From positions 27,805,754-27,869,753 of the forward strand of contig JAJEKV010000006.1 in NCBI GenBank assembly GCA_021234155.1: a stretch of DNA of 64,000 nucleotides, read 5' to 3'. Each line of letters begins with the position of its first letter. Within the stretch, counting starts at the first letter, position 1. The notes beneath the pieces are model-generated. The model did no database searches. It was given only the letters and a program-made list of their open reading frames with translations, and had not been told where the DNA came from. The DNA comes from Isoetes taiwanensis (taxonomy: Eukaryota > Streptophyta > Lycopodiopsida > Isoetales > Isoetaceae). Positions 1 through 11,299 of the stretch are shown one piece after another. Made by a program: the position numbers and the translations under genes.

Positions 1-175
1 ACCGCAACATAAATACAAATTCCATTTTATTTTGGCAAGCTCTTCCATCCCTCCCACATTTTGCTTCTATTTCTGCGGCCATGGATATGGCAATGGCCAT
101 TGATTTTGTTACATCTATTTTGGCCCTTTGGATTTTTTTTTTTATTTCCTTATTCTTCTATTTTTTTCTTCGCAG

Positions 176-288
176 ACAGCGCGCGGGGGTTATGCATCTT
201 CAGGACCGGAGAGTCAGAGTGGAGCATATGCAAAACATCACAGTGTGAGGAGTTCTGCCCCTACAGTCAAATCGCCTTGAAATCCAAC
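176..288 (+). CDS. Possible terminal coding exon of an unidentified gene
   Basis: A pyrimidine-rich run ending in CGCAG precedes position 176. From 176 an open frame of 34 codons, rich in Ser, Gly, Ala and Lys/Arg, runs to a TGA at 278-280. A GTAAGA donor follows at 289, so the stop would lie in a spliced exon with an intron in the 3' UTR. The composition is Ser/Gly/Ala-rich, as in many disordered C-terminal tails, and CAG/CTG is as frequent here as in the DUF761 gene, unlike nearby repeat DNA. I do not recognise the protein, and the upstream exons lie outside the window. The frame was chosen only because it starts in phase at the acceptor and ends inside the exon. Confidence 0.3.
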
Positions 289-590
289 GTAAGAATCTAT
301 TTCTGTCTGGCAACAAGTAGTAGCACAGGGTATTCTTTGTGGGCCATGCAAAGATCATAAGGCCACATTATTCTGGTGGGCAAGATCCACTGGTTTGAGC
401 CAGCTTACAAAACTGGCTCATATGATTGGAAAATCTATCCGCCCAAGGAATATTAAGATTATGAATTGCTCTCTGTCCACTGGGGTAAGCATGCTGCTTG
501 GCTTTGGCATTGGCTTTTATTTACATAGTTTACAGAACTGCACTTGCCTGATTGGATGTAAGTTGGATATTTATACAGGGCCATAAAAGT

Positions 591-3500
591 TTTCAAAAGA
601 AAAAAGATGCTTCAAGAGAATTTGGCGACGTGGACAGCAATGCTTACTGGTTGTGTGTGTAATATAATAATTTAAGGGCCTGTCAATTTCAAGCAAATGC
701 AGTGCAGGATATCATAGTCTGTTCTATGAAGTTTGCTCATGCTGAGAAAACTAGTCCATGAAATGCAGTTGGGACTAGGATTGAGCGGGACTAGGATTGA
801 ACTAAAACAGACTCGCCCCTTTTTGGTGACAAATTTCCTTTGTAAGATGTTCTGCTACTAATTTTGAATTGTTCTGCAGAAAAGCAGAGATTTTGCTCTC
901 AGACTAGGCCATTCCAGATGAGCAAACTTGCCCTGTGTTTTCTTATTTGTACAATTTTGTTTAGGTTCTTTGACAGTACGTGCATTTTCAGTTTGCCTCT
1001 GTGGTAGCTTCCTATTGCCCAGCGTATTGAAGCGTATTGAACGAAATTGTATATGCTCTTGCCAATGTAGTATTTCTAGTATTTTCAATCCAGTAGACTT
1101 GTTAATAGATGCTCAAGCCTTGTAATCAATATTATCTTCAGTCATAGCACCTTTGGTACACTATGGCTTATACGGTGGCAGTCAACGAGTAAGTAGACCA
1201 TGCTGGAAGCATTCTCTAAACATTTGTCGTTCCTGGTTTCTATAAATTAAGCACCTTCTGTCTCATGATGCTAAATTTCGCATGCCACAGCCATCTGAGA
1301 AGATCCATTGCCAAACGAAATGGAGCCTTGTTCAACTTAAATTTTTAGCTTAGCTTACTAGGTTCACTGGGCTTTTTTTTCTATCTGCAGAATAGTTGCG
1401 ACTAGTTGCGACTGCAGTATTTTAACTTTGTGGACAGGGAGCTGGAGGTATACTTCGTTGTTTTGGTAAACTTGCAGTCCTCATGAACTCCAAATAAGTT
1501 TATTCGTATGATTTTAAAATTCATATTTTTGCATGAGAAAGTTAAAATTGAATTTGAGTTCTTATGTATTTGCCATTACCATCTTCAGCCATAGGAAGGA
1601 TTTTGTGTGTAGTAAATGGGTTGCATCCAACCAATAATCAATTCTATTTTTAGCTGCATTTGAAGGAATATTAATTGTTTATCGCTGATGATGACCCAAA
1701 CAGGATATCTGGTATAATGTACAACATCTGGTATAAGGTACAACATATATGTACTTAAGCGCATGGAACTATCTTATATGGCAGAGGCTTCATTCGTCCC
1801 AGAAGTGTTTAGCATTAGGGTTATCATGTGCAGTAATTTTTATAAGTATAACTGCAATATTGATGGGAAATCGCCTTCTGGTTACAGCTTGACTAGATTA
1901 GCAACACAACAAGAAAGAACCATGTTCGGATGAGCATTGTTTCCAGTAGTGTACAAACAATTTCAAGGTAAATGATGAATTAATGTTGATGGTGCATAGC
2001 AGGGATGTGATAGTAAGCAGTAGCCTGCTTTCATAGCATGCAGTAGATGGACATAAACCAGTCAAGTTACATTGTTTTAGGCATTTTGAAGCATGTAACA
2101 TGGGTGCTATGTGAAAGCATTCAAGCAAATTCCAGTTTTCTAATCTCTCTAGGTAGGACATACACAATCCATGAAAGCCAAGTAGTAGGCCAATACAACA
2201 TATTGGTTAATCCTTTTGAAAGATCAGCAAGAGTAGGTTGCAGGGAAACTCCAGCAGTGGCCATTCTCCGAGATACAAAGGAGTGGGTACACAAGTTACA
2301 ACCTGCATATAATATGAGTTTAACAAAAACCTTACGGGGCTTTCAGATCCCATTGGTACTATATGACGAGGAGTTGAGTTGAACAAGTTTCAAGTCACAC
2401 AAGTTTGAACTTATACCCGGCAACGTTATGTGCCCCATCATAATTAAGCATTTTTGTACACTTTGGCACGAGATGGAATTGAGAGGGAACATCACATAAA
2501 AAAATCAAGATGATCTAATATTTAAAAAGTTTTTGCCCTATCTCGCTCACGTTGGTGTAACGCTTTTCTTTAGATGATCAAGATGCTAGTATTTAAGTTG
2601 TAAACTTTTGGACAAACAAAACAAATTGTGAAGTTACGCTTTTTGTGTAGTTATTTGATGTTACATTCTTCTCTTTGTTTGTAATAAGCTCTTAATTCTA
2701 AATGAGAGATCATATTAAATGTGCTAAGTTTTGTGTATTGATGAAGGCCTTAGGGCTAAGGTCCAAGGTTTTAAGTGTTTTATGTTTAGGGAAAAGTACT
2801 TCCTTAACAAAGGTTACTTTTCTAATTTACATAAACATGCTACTAGAATTAATGGAATTTTCTCTTTTTTTTGGAAATAGGTTTGCAAGTCAATGCCATT
2901 GAATGACATCATACCTAGATAAATTTCTTGCTCACATACACCATCCTTTTCTTAATAAGGTCTATCTTATATTGCAAAATTATAATGTATTTGTTGTGCT
3001 ACAAAATGTTCTAAAGTTGGTGGATATAGGCAGCTCTCTTTGCTTATCAGTAGTGCGCTATCCATAGTAGCAATGTCATTACACATCATAGCCATAAGGA
3101 TTCCATCTTCTTGTACGATTTGATTCTGACAATTTGGAAAAAGATTCTACATTAGCATTAGATTTTAGCTTGTTGAAAGCATTATAGATTTTCAACCTAG
3201 GGGTCTACGATCTAGATGCAATAAAATAATGGAACTTCTGCGAGAGGATTGAAGTTGTGACAAAGTAGCCAATTGTGAAATCATGCTCCTAAAAGTTATT
3301 AATGATGGAAAGACAAAGTATATATCCATTGCTAGAGATTCTAATAACTTTTTTTCGAATCCTTGTGTGCCCAAAAAAGGTCTTGCTATTTATTTGCTTT
3401 TCTTTGCTATCCAGCCACCTGAGGCCCTTGCAGTTTGCTATCATGTTCGTTTTTGTGCTTCAGATCTTACCCAAAGGATTCGGATCTTACTCAAAGAATG

Positions 3501-3884
3501 GGAACTTCCAATGATCTACTGCAACGTGTTGTTACGATGTACTAGAGAGTCTATGTTTCAAAAGATTCTAATGTCTTTGCCAAGCATTTGGAAGATGGAA
3601 ACTACATTTTTTTATTTTGTAACTCGAAATTAACGTTGCTTTTAATGTCATTGATATAGGAAACTTCATATTACAAATTACAGGGGCAAAATAATATTAT
3701 CAAAACATGTAATTTCTGTAAAAAGTAATCAAACGTGCTTTTGACTAGTTTCTTTCTTTTTTTTTGTTATCGTTCCATTCCATGATTTTTTTTGCTGCAT
3801 GCAACTATTTTTTTCCTATCCATCCAATTGAACCTTTCCCGGAGGCCTTCTTATACCATACACGGGAATTTGCTTTTTGCATTT
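591..3884. other. Long stretch without a recognised gene
   Basis: AT-rich DNA with only short, unsupported reading frames. The longest are about 110 codons, at 2,047-2,382 and 3,283-3,633, and neither shows a known motif or flanking splice sites. The first 1.5 kb could be 3' UTR or introns of the gene suggested at 176-288. I see no tRNA, rRNA or clear transposon terminus. Confidence 0.4.
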
Positions 3885-4195
3885 GACTATTAGAGGGCAT
3901 TCTAACTCATTTGTTAAGTATTGAAGCGTTATGATGTAGATCTTAGTTCGAGCCTATAGGTCTTGGGTCATTTTGGAAGTTTGCTCGCATTGTTTTATTT
4001 GGATATCCTCTCACCTATTATTTTATTTTTGTGAACTATGAATCGCACTATGAACTGTTGGGTGTCAAAACCCACAGACGCAATGTAAAGTGGTTGGGGG
4101 AAGGGCCCAACTGAGCAATGTAGTGTGGTGTGTGGTCACATGTCCAGTGGATGTCGCTTTAGTGGCGACGTTAAAATTCTATCTATCTATCTATC
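3885..4195 (+). repeat. SINE-like repeat with TATC tail
   Basis: A segment with a tRNA B-box-like GTTCGAGCC near 3,948. Near its 3' end is a short hairpin, GTCGC-TTTAGTG-GCGAC, and it finishes in a (TATC)n run at 4,178-4,195. An internal pol III-like box plus a simple-repeat tail is the usual SINE build. No clear A box or target-site duplication was seen, so the 5' boundary is approximate. Confidence 0.35.
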
Positions 4196-5384
4196 ATTTT
4201 ATTTTTGTGAAAACAATGGGAGGTAGATCATGGTTTGAGTCTTTTTGCACTTGCTATAATCAGACATTTGGCTCTGGCCCAGCAATTTTTTTTTTCCTTT
4301 TTTGTCACTTGCAATAATCCAACATTTGGCTCATTTATAGTACCCCGACCACATTGTACACATTTATGCATCATATAAGCTTAAATGTTAGGTGATTGTT
4401 GATTCACTTGTTAGATAGGCATGCATGTTTCTAATCACTATTTTTATTACCATGCTTAACTGGGGAATTCCCTTAGGGAATGTTTTTCTAGAGTTTGTGT
4501 AATGTTTCATGAATGAGTTGTTTCTTCTAACTAATTGTTTAATATATGTTCCATCTTGGTTATATACTTTCCGCTTGCGCCCCTTTTAAACACGTTGGGG
4601 GGAATAAATCTTTTTTCCTTGCATATCTAGAGCGGGGTTGCGTGATGTTCTATGAAAGATTGTTTCTTCTAGATAATTGGTTAAATCTAGGCCTTTCCAA
4701 GTTCTATGGGCATTATCTTTCTAGTCCCGAGTGAGATTCACTGACACGTTGTGCTTTTTAAAGTTTACGGTTAATTGCTGGTGCTCAGGTATATTTTCCT
4801 CACAGAGTTATTTTTTCCTTTTGCTCATATGTAGTCCTAGGTGTTACAAACCTTCCCCTTTTTTGTTTCCTTTCTCATTTTCGCGATTGGGATTGTTTGT
4901 TGGGGTCTAAGGATTTTTTGTTAGAGGTTTCTTGATAAGGTGTCGATCCTTTTTTCTATCTCTCGACAGGGCTATCCGTATCACACATCCTAAACCTCGA
5001 TCATGACCTCTATCTTAGCTTTGACCTCAATTTCCATTACCTATGACATGTTGTCCACTCCGTTCATCTTTCCCTTGAGCATGAAATTTAGCCTCATGTG
5101 GTTTTGTTTTTCAAAGTTATCTATAGGCTCCTTCGTTCTATAGAGTTGCGCACAATTTTTGTGGGTTGAAGTATATCTTGTGTTCATAGGTTGTTGGAAT
5201 TCAAGTAAGACCTTGTTTTTAGAACAAACTTATTGAGCCACAATTCAGAAAAATTCTATACTTAGTTTGACCACCCCCAGTTACATGCCTTCCTTTCCCG
5301 AAGTTTGTTGTCTTTCCCCATAGAGAATTGTATTGTGGAGTCTTTGCTTGGTAGCCATATGGCATTCTCTATCCCTTTGAGGAG
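4196..5384. other. Unassigned AT-rich DNA
   Basis: No convincing coding region, repeat boundary or RNA gene. Short T-rich stretches and scattered small open frames only. Confidence 0.4.
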
Positions 5385-5393
5385 TTTTTTAAT

Positions 5394-6518
5394 GGGAAAC
5401 TTCTAAAAATGCCATTGTATTTGATCCCCGTATTTTACTTAATTATCAAAATGCCCATGAATTTTTCTCTTGTAGAAAGATAGCGTATGATATGCTACTC
5501 TCGTCCTGTCCTTTTGCCTCATTGATCTGGTGCATGTTCTTTTTCCGCCTTGATTTCGCGCATGTTTTCTACTTCAATGGGAGAAATAACATCTTATTGA
5601 TCCATGATAACTAAATTTAGAAGCAATCGAGCACATTATCAAAAGATATCGAGAGATTTCTATCGGTTTTCACCATAATCCAACTCCTTTGTTGAATACA
5701 TTTCGTCGGTTTTGCTATAATCCAACTCCTTTGTTGAATACACCTTTACATCTATTAGTTTCTTGGCTTATCAAATCCGAAAATAGATCCATCATTGGTA
5801 TGCCATTTTGCTCAGAACAATTTGCCTTTTTGCTCAGAACAATTTGCCTATTCCTATCTCTAAAATCGATGCATGCATGATCTTTTGCGTTGTATCTGGC
5901 CGGGATGGCCAAAATATAAATAGCTTGGGACGTTAGAAATGGGATGGGAGGCAAATGTTGGGTGATTTGGATCGGTGTTAGAGCTCCGGCTCCACCCGCC
6001 CCGCCTCCACGATTATATCGTAATCCTAATTTTATAGCAAAGACTTAGTAAGTAAATTACAAAGATCGACTCATTGATTTGCATGTTAGTAGCCTTGCAA
6101 CACTACGCTTCTTTTTGTATCTAGCTCAATTTCTTAGCGACTTACTAGTTTGCATTGGTAAGTTGAGTAAGAATGGGTTTGGTGCCTTCTTTTGGCCGGA
6201 CATGCCTGAATTCTATTCATATGTTCTCAGAGCTTTCCAAAGATCTCATTCAAGATGGGTAGTTTAGTGTAATTGAAATTGTCTAAATCTCCAACCCAGA
6301 TTTTGCACACATGATCCGCTTTCCCAACCACATTCACATTCTAGAATGGAATAGTAAAAGAAGAGATGAGGAGATGAAACGCCATTTAGACTAAGCATGG
6401 ATGGATTTGGAGTCGGATCTTTGACTTCACCACGCCAGTGGGCATTTTGACAATACCAAGAAATATAAGTGCATTTTCATAATTATTGCAAAATACAAGG
6501 GCATTTTTCAAATTTCCC
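5394..6518. mobile_element. MULE-like non-autonomous element (MITE) with TIRs
   Basis: The left end begins GGGAAACTTCTAAAAATGCC. The right end, reverse-complemented, begins GGGAAATTTGAAAAATGCCC, and the similarity continues inward for about 70 bp. The nine bases before the element (TTTTTTAAT) and after it (TTTTTTATT) match at eight positions, consistent with the 9-bp target duplication typical of Mutator-like elements. The low complexity of that site weakens the argument. The interior has no transposase. A partial inverted copy lies at 37,415-37,816, and a single similar terminus near 59,130-59,200. Confidence 0.6.
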
Positions 6519-6527
6519 TTTTTTATT

Positions 6528-8956
6528 GTTTTTCCATGCATTTTCAGATTTCAATGTTTTTTGCAATGTTGAGATGGGGACATGCTTCAATTATCTTGGT
6601 TCTCGGGTTGTATCTCGGTAGCCTCGGTGTTTTTATATTAGTTATTTAGAATTATTTTATGTTAAGCTTATAATGTGGTTCATGGTCTAGTTTCTTTGAT
6701 GACATCATTCTTTGGTGATCTTATCCTGTCTCATAGGCGATAATAACAACTAGATCTTTGTTGGTCGTGGGCAATTCTCCCATCGTTGAGTTTCTACAAC
6801 TTCTCTCACTCTTGCCCTCCATCTCAACCATGACCCAGCTCTCATGAATCATGACCATGAGCATGGCCCTACCTTCTTTAGACCTCGGTCTAAAGCCATT
6901 CCATCGGGTGACTTCCTCTTGTTTACCCTTTTCAGTACACATCATTCCGCTCCTTATCGACATTTATTGACATTCCATGTTTTTTATCTTGAACCACGCC
7001 CATCCAACTAGTCCGGACGACCTCGACCTTGGACTTGGCGACGATGGACTTCTAATGGCGTCCAAATATGCTTCAACCAGTTTTTCTTTTTTTCTTTTTT
7101 CTTTTTTCCCCCGCATATTTTTGTTAAGTTTTCCCATTGGGTTAGATAATTTATCTGAGTATGAGATGTGATATGATGTTTTTTGCGTACTTAGCCATCT
7201 CTATTTGACATTGGCACAATAGAACATCGCATGGCATTGGTTTTGAATGTTGTTGATATTTTTGTTGCATGGCATTGGTTTTGAATGTTGTTGATATTTT
7301 TGTTGTAGGGATTCATGTTACCTCATTATTCAATGCAAATTTGTCATTTCTTTTAGAATATTTGCAGTATTTGTGCACTCTGATAATAGTCGTAAGGTTT
7401 TCTTTTCTAATTTTCTTTACAAAGCGCTTGTTTCGTTGCTTAGGTCTTAAAAGCTTCTATCATATCCGCAGTTTTTCATTCTTATGATTGTCTATCCTTT
7501 TGGAATTAGTGGCTATACATTTCTTTGGAGTTCCGGATTAAAATATCTTCAGACCATTTCTTTTCGGGCCATCATTGATTTGGGTTCCGATTAGTTCCAA
7601 TGGTTTTTATTGGGTTACTTTGTTTTCACTTTTCTTCTATTGTTGTTATAGTCCAAACCCCTATTTATATATCTTGCATTCTCGATTGGTTATAGCTCGT
7701 GTGTGATATATTCATTTAATATATTTTGTTTTTTAGAGTTTGTCAATCGGGTTCATTATCGCCTAGTGGGTTGCCCGTTTTAATTGACCATCATTGGCAT
7801 TTTTTATTTCTAGTTCAGGTTCAACTCCTTTCCCGCGACGGGCTGCCTCATGCTACGATCTTCTCTCAGGTATCCTTATTTTTCTTTGAATTTTTTTAAA
7901 GAATTTACAAGCTTCTTCGCGGTTAGGTTTCATCTTCATCTTTCCCACATAATAACGCTCCTTTCGATCTTCACCAACAACCTCGTCCTTGATCCTAGTT
8001 TGTAGGAGGAAGTTCTCTCGGGTAGTTGGCTTGTTTTGTTGTGGTTTCTTAGCGAGTCCCATTCGAACGCGATCGATCCACGACATAGGATCGCCATTCT
8101 AGAATGGGACGGGCATGCATGTCATGCATATTCGGTTTCATGCGTTTTTCTCATTCGGGAGTTATATTTCACAAGGCTGTTTAGCATCCGCGTCTCGGCG
8201 GCCCTCCTCTTCTCAGCAGTACCTTATTCTCTTGAACCCACCCTCCCCTTCTTTGTTTATTGTACAAGTTATTTTATCATGTTTTTCCACCTTTTGGGTG
8301 ATTGTTTTTCCACCCGGGTGATGCTATTCAAGTATGTTTAAAGTTTTTCGCTTTTTGGTGCGGCATGCATGACAAACAGTTTTTCTTTGTTATCCGTTGA
8401 TATTTCCATGCGGGGTTTTGGGAGGCATTCTATGCCCTTACGTTTTGTCTAAGCCCCGCTTATCAAGAAAACTTTATCACTAGATTTTTTCCTCGAAAAC
8501 CCGAAAAGACACTGGTTTTTTAATCCGGTGGTAAACTTTCAGCCCCGCTGACATCAACCACTCATCTATTAGCATTGTATTTGTTTTCCCCCAAATGATA
8601 TAGTGGATTTTTCCCTTTTTTTTCCCGGGTAGTTCGGCGATTGCGGCTACCCAACGACATCCATTGTAGCCCTATTTGAGATGAATGAGAATTGTATCTA
8701 TCGCTATTGTTCATTTCAAAAAGTCCCATTCTAGAATGATTATTCTTCTTGTGATGAATGAAAAGTCTATCTATGCTCGGTGTTTAGATGCATATATAGC
8801 GAGTCCTCATCACGAGAATATGTAATTGTATCACCCTTTCTACAAAATCTTGAGAAAAAGAAGTCGGAAGGGGCAAACCTTTTGATAAATGTAAAAAGCC
8901 ATATTTTATATCTATGGTCATGCTCCAAAAGACAAAACTAGTGGCTCATATAAGCC
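6528..8956. other. Unassigned DNA, strongly depleted in CAG/CTG
   Basis: No supported gene. Reading frames are short and lack motifs. A 35-bp stretch is tandemly duplicated near 7,230-7,305. CAG plus CTG occurs about eight times in 7,501-8,400, against about 32 in the 900 bases from 38,221, a contrast discussed under findings. Probably old repeat DNA. Confidence 0.4.
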
Positions 8957-9420
8957 TTTTTTTTTTTTTTTGAAGGATGTGAGATTCTTTTATTGACAAG
9001 AACAAATGTGCAATACACAATGCACATACAGGGAATAAAACCCTAGTGGATAGGGTCGACACAACTAGGGCACAAACACGGAATCTATGCATAAGAAGAA
9101 CACCGTAAAATACGCCCTTTTTATCATCGCCTATAGATGAGCAATGATAAGCTTTAGTAATCTTCATTTGAGCACAATGAAGAAGTGGCCGATCGAGATG
9201 TGTGCACCTTGAAAATTACAGAAACGTAAGCTCTACGCCATATAGACCACAAAACCCAACTAGAAGCAAGATGAAATGGTTGCTTACGCAAAATTAGGCC
9301 AAACAAGGGGGATAAAGTGCACGTGGGATCTTTTATTAGCGAGAAAACTGAAAAGAGTGAACAACCATGCCCAAGCAAGCTATAGATGCTCATATCGCCT
9401 TTGATCATGGCCGCCATGCT
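8957..9420 (-). mobile_element. 3' end of an L1-type LINE with poly(A) tail
   Basis: On the minus strand the translation carries a Trp-rich segment, VLWSIWRRA, followed by a second recognisable piece, GAHISIGHFF, in another frame. This resembles the extreme C-terminal tail of plant L1 ORF2 proteins, beyond the reverse transcriptase. The element then ends in a poly(A) run, seen as 14 T on the plus strand at 8,957-8,970. The rest of ORF2 is absent, so this is a 5'-truncated insertion. The frames are broken and no full protein survives. Confidence 0.5.
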
Positions 9421-9634
9421 ATGAGTAGATCTTAGTAGTTTTTTATTGGCGGCTTTATTATGTCGATCCGTTATATCATAAAAATGGTTCGAATCGCCAA
9501 AATATATAATTATATGGCCACTTTGCTATGGTTTGCATATGATTCAGGTTGTTGTGTTTTGTGTGAGGGTATGCCAAAGAGATTTATAGAGCGTATTGTA
9601 TTTTTAGCTAGTTTGCAACCCAACTTATGGTTTT

Positions 9635-9719
9635 GGCATGCACACATGCATGCATTACATGCACATAATGCATGCACACAGTGCATGCATACCATGCGTT
9701 CATGCAAAGCATGCATGTT
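9635..9719. repeat. CATGCA-rich palindromic patch
   Basis: About 85 bp with at least six GCATGC/ATGCAT palindromes in quick succession, mostly alternating purine and pyrimidine. CATGCA is the core of the RY element bound by plant B3-domain (ABI3/FUS3-type) factors, and alternating tracts can adopt Z-DNA. No gene start is visible nearby, so a regulatory role is not shown. Confidence 0.55.
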
Positions 9720-10239
9720 GAGTCCTTTTAGTAATTAACACATTGCTTACTTTGTTGTTTTTTTTTTGCGGCCATATAGGTATTTTCACATCATTTTGAC
9801 CAGAATTTGTAGATTAGCTTTGTTTATATGAGAGCCAGGATCAAAAAAATCCCCAATTTATAGAGATATAGCTTATTTTGCTCGAGAAGCAAGTCAGATA
9901 ATCAGTGTTCGCGCGCGGTAAGTCAGAGTTCATGAAATTTCGTTGCTTTTGTTTGTATTTTAGTCCTTCAAAGAAGAATAGAATGACATACCTTTCAAAG
10001 CATAATTTGCAAGCCTTTTCATGATGTGCATCCACCTGAAGAAAGCTTTGAAGTAAGTCTTGCCAAGTTGTATGGTTGCATAGTTGTGGATTTGCATGTT
10101 GGGCAAGGGTTATTCCACAGAGATCAAAGTTGCAAGTTATAATAAGCTAACTTGTTTCCAATTGACAATAGACAAAATCATGCGTAGGATTTCTTGAAAT
10201 GTCTCAAGGCTTTGTAATATAATTTCAATTTGTATCCAC

Positions 10240-11299
10240 GAATCAGGGGGTTTTTTGTGTTTTTGCACGCTTTTCACTAAGGTTTTCCTATGATTTTACG
10301 TGATGTATTCAAATGGATGTACTAATGCATACATCTAGAATGCACCATTTCTAAGCCATTGATTTTAGCCTTTTTTTCAATGGTCAACAACCAATGGCTC
10401 ACAACAAAGCCCTTTTTTTTGTGCGCCAGTGGTGCATAATGGTCAACAACCAATGACTCACAACAAAAAGCCCTCTTTTTGTATATGTGGTGCATAATGG
10501 GCACATGGAAGGACACATTTCTTATAATAACTTTTGATCCAGCTCGTTTGGATGATTTTTATTATTGTTAGAAAGCTTTCTCCAGATCTTTTGACAATAT
10601 ATGATATGGATTTGGTTTAACTTTATCTATGCTAAAACAGAAATTTTTCGGCCCGGGTTGGGCACATGAAGGGCTTGAAGGGTGCATGTAGTGCGCTTTC
10701 GGCAACACATTTCTTATCATAACTTTTGATCCGAGCTCTGTTTTTAGATGATTTTTATTGCGTTGGAAAGCTCTCTCCGAGAACTTTTTTGATAGTGTAT
10801 GATATGGATATGTTCGTTTGTTATCTATGCTAAACAGCAATTTTTCGGCCGGGTTTGGTAGGCTTTCACATCATACTAACCGATTAATACAGATTGCGCG
10901 CTTATTGGATATTGTTTTATGGCTCATTCAATGAAGCTTGCAAAAATTACCATGCATTTTTTAGATTTTGAGGCTGTTATTAAGCAAAAATTCCAAGGCT
11001 TCTAGATCCTTGTGCTAACAAGCGAGAAAAGTTTTCCACTTTGGTTTCTCACCACAAGAATCCATGGAGGCCAAAAGGTCGCCGTTAAATTCCAAATGAA
11101 AAATATTTGTGTATGGGTGTTGCAAACTTTATGACTTTCGAATAATGGGATCAATCTGCTCTATCTTAATGGGAACTTTTACTTATGTTCTATTTGTTTT
11201 ATTGTGATGAAATTCAAAAGCTACAAGTGATGAAAGCTTCAAATGAATTCTAGTTTTTTTCCGGTTTTAAATTCTAAAATTTTTTTGTCACACACCGGG
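10240..11299. repeat. Dispersed repeat R1, copy a
   Basis: About 1.06 kb shared with 32,458-33,230 (copy b), and in part with 21,535-21,690 and 30,885-30,958. Landmarks are a G-run followed by TTTTTTGTGTTTTTGCACG, then GGATGTACTAATGC, then an internal duplication around AACTTTTGATCC (near 10,530 and 10,725). It ends in a G-rich stretch at 11,296. In copy b the repeat runs directly into a TIR element; here that junction is interrupted by the LINE at 11,300-14,212 and the TIR element resumes at about 14,213. No coding content was recognised. Confidence 0.65.

Noticed and set aside
3948-3956. Possible tRNA gene from B-box-like GTTCGAGCC
   Set aside because: No cloverleaf can be drawn around it and no A box stands at the right distance; a SINE is more likely.
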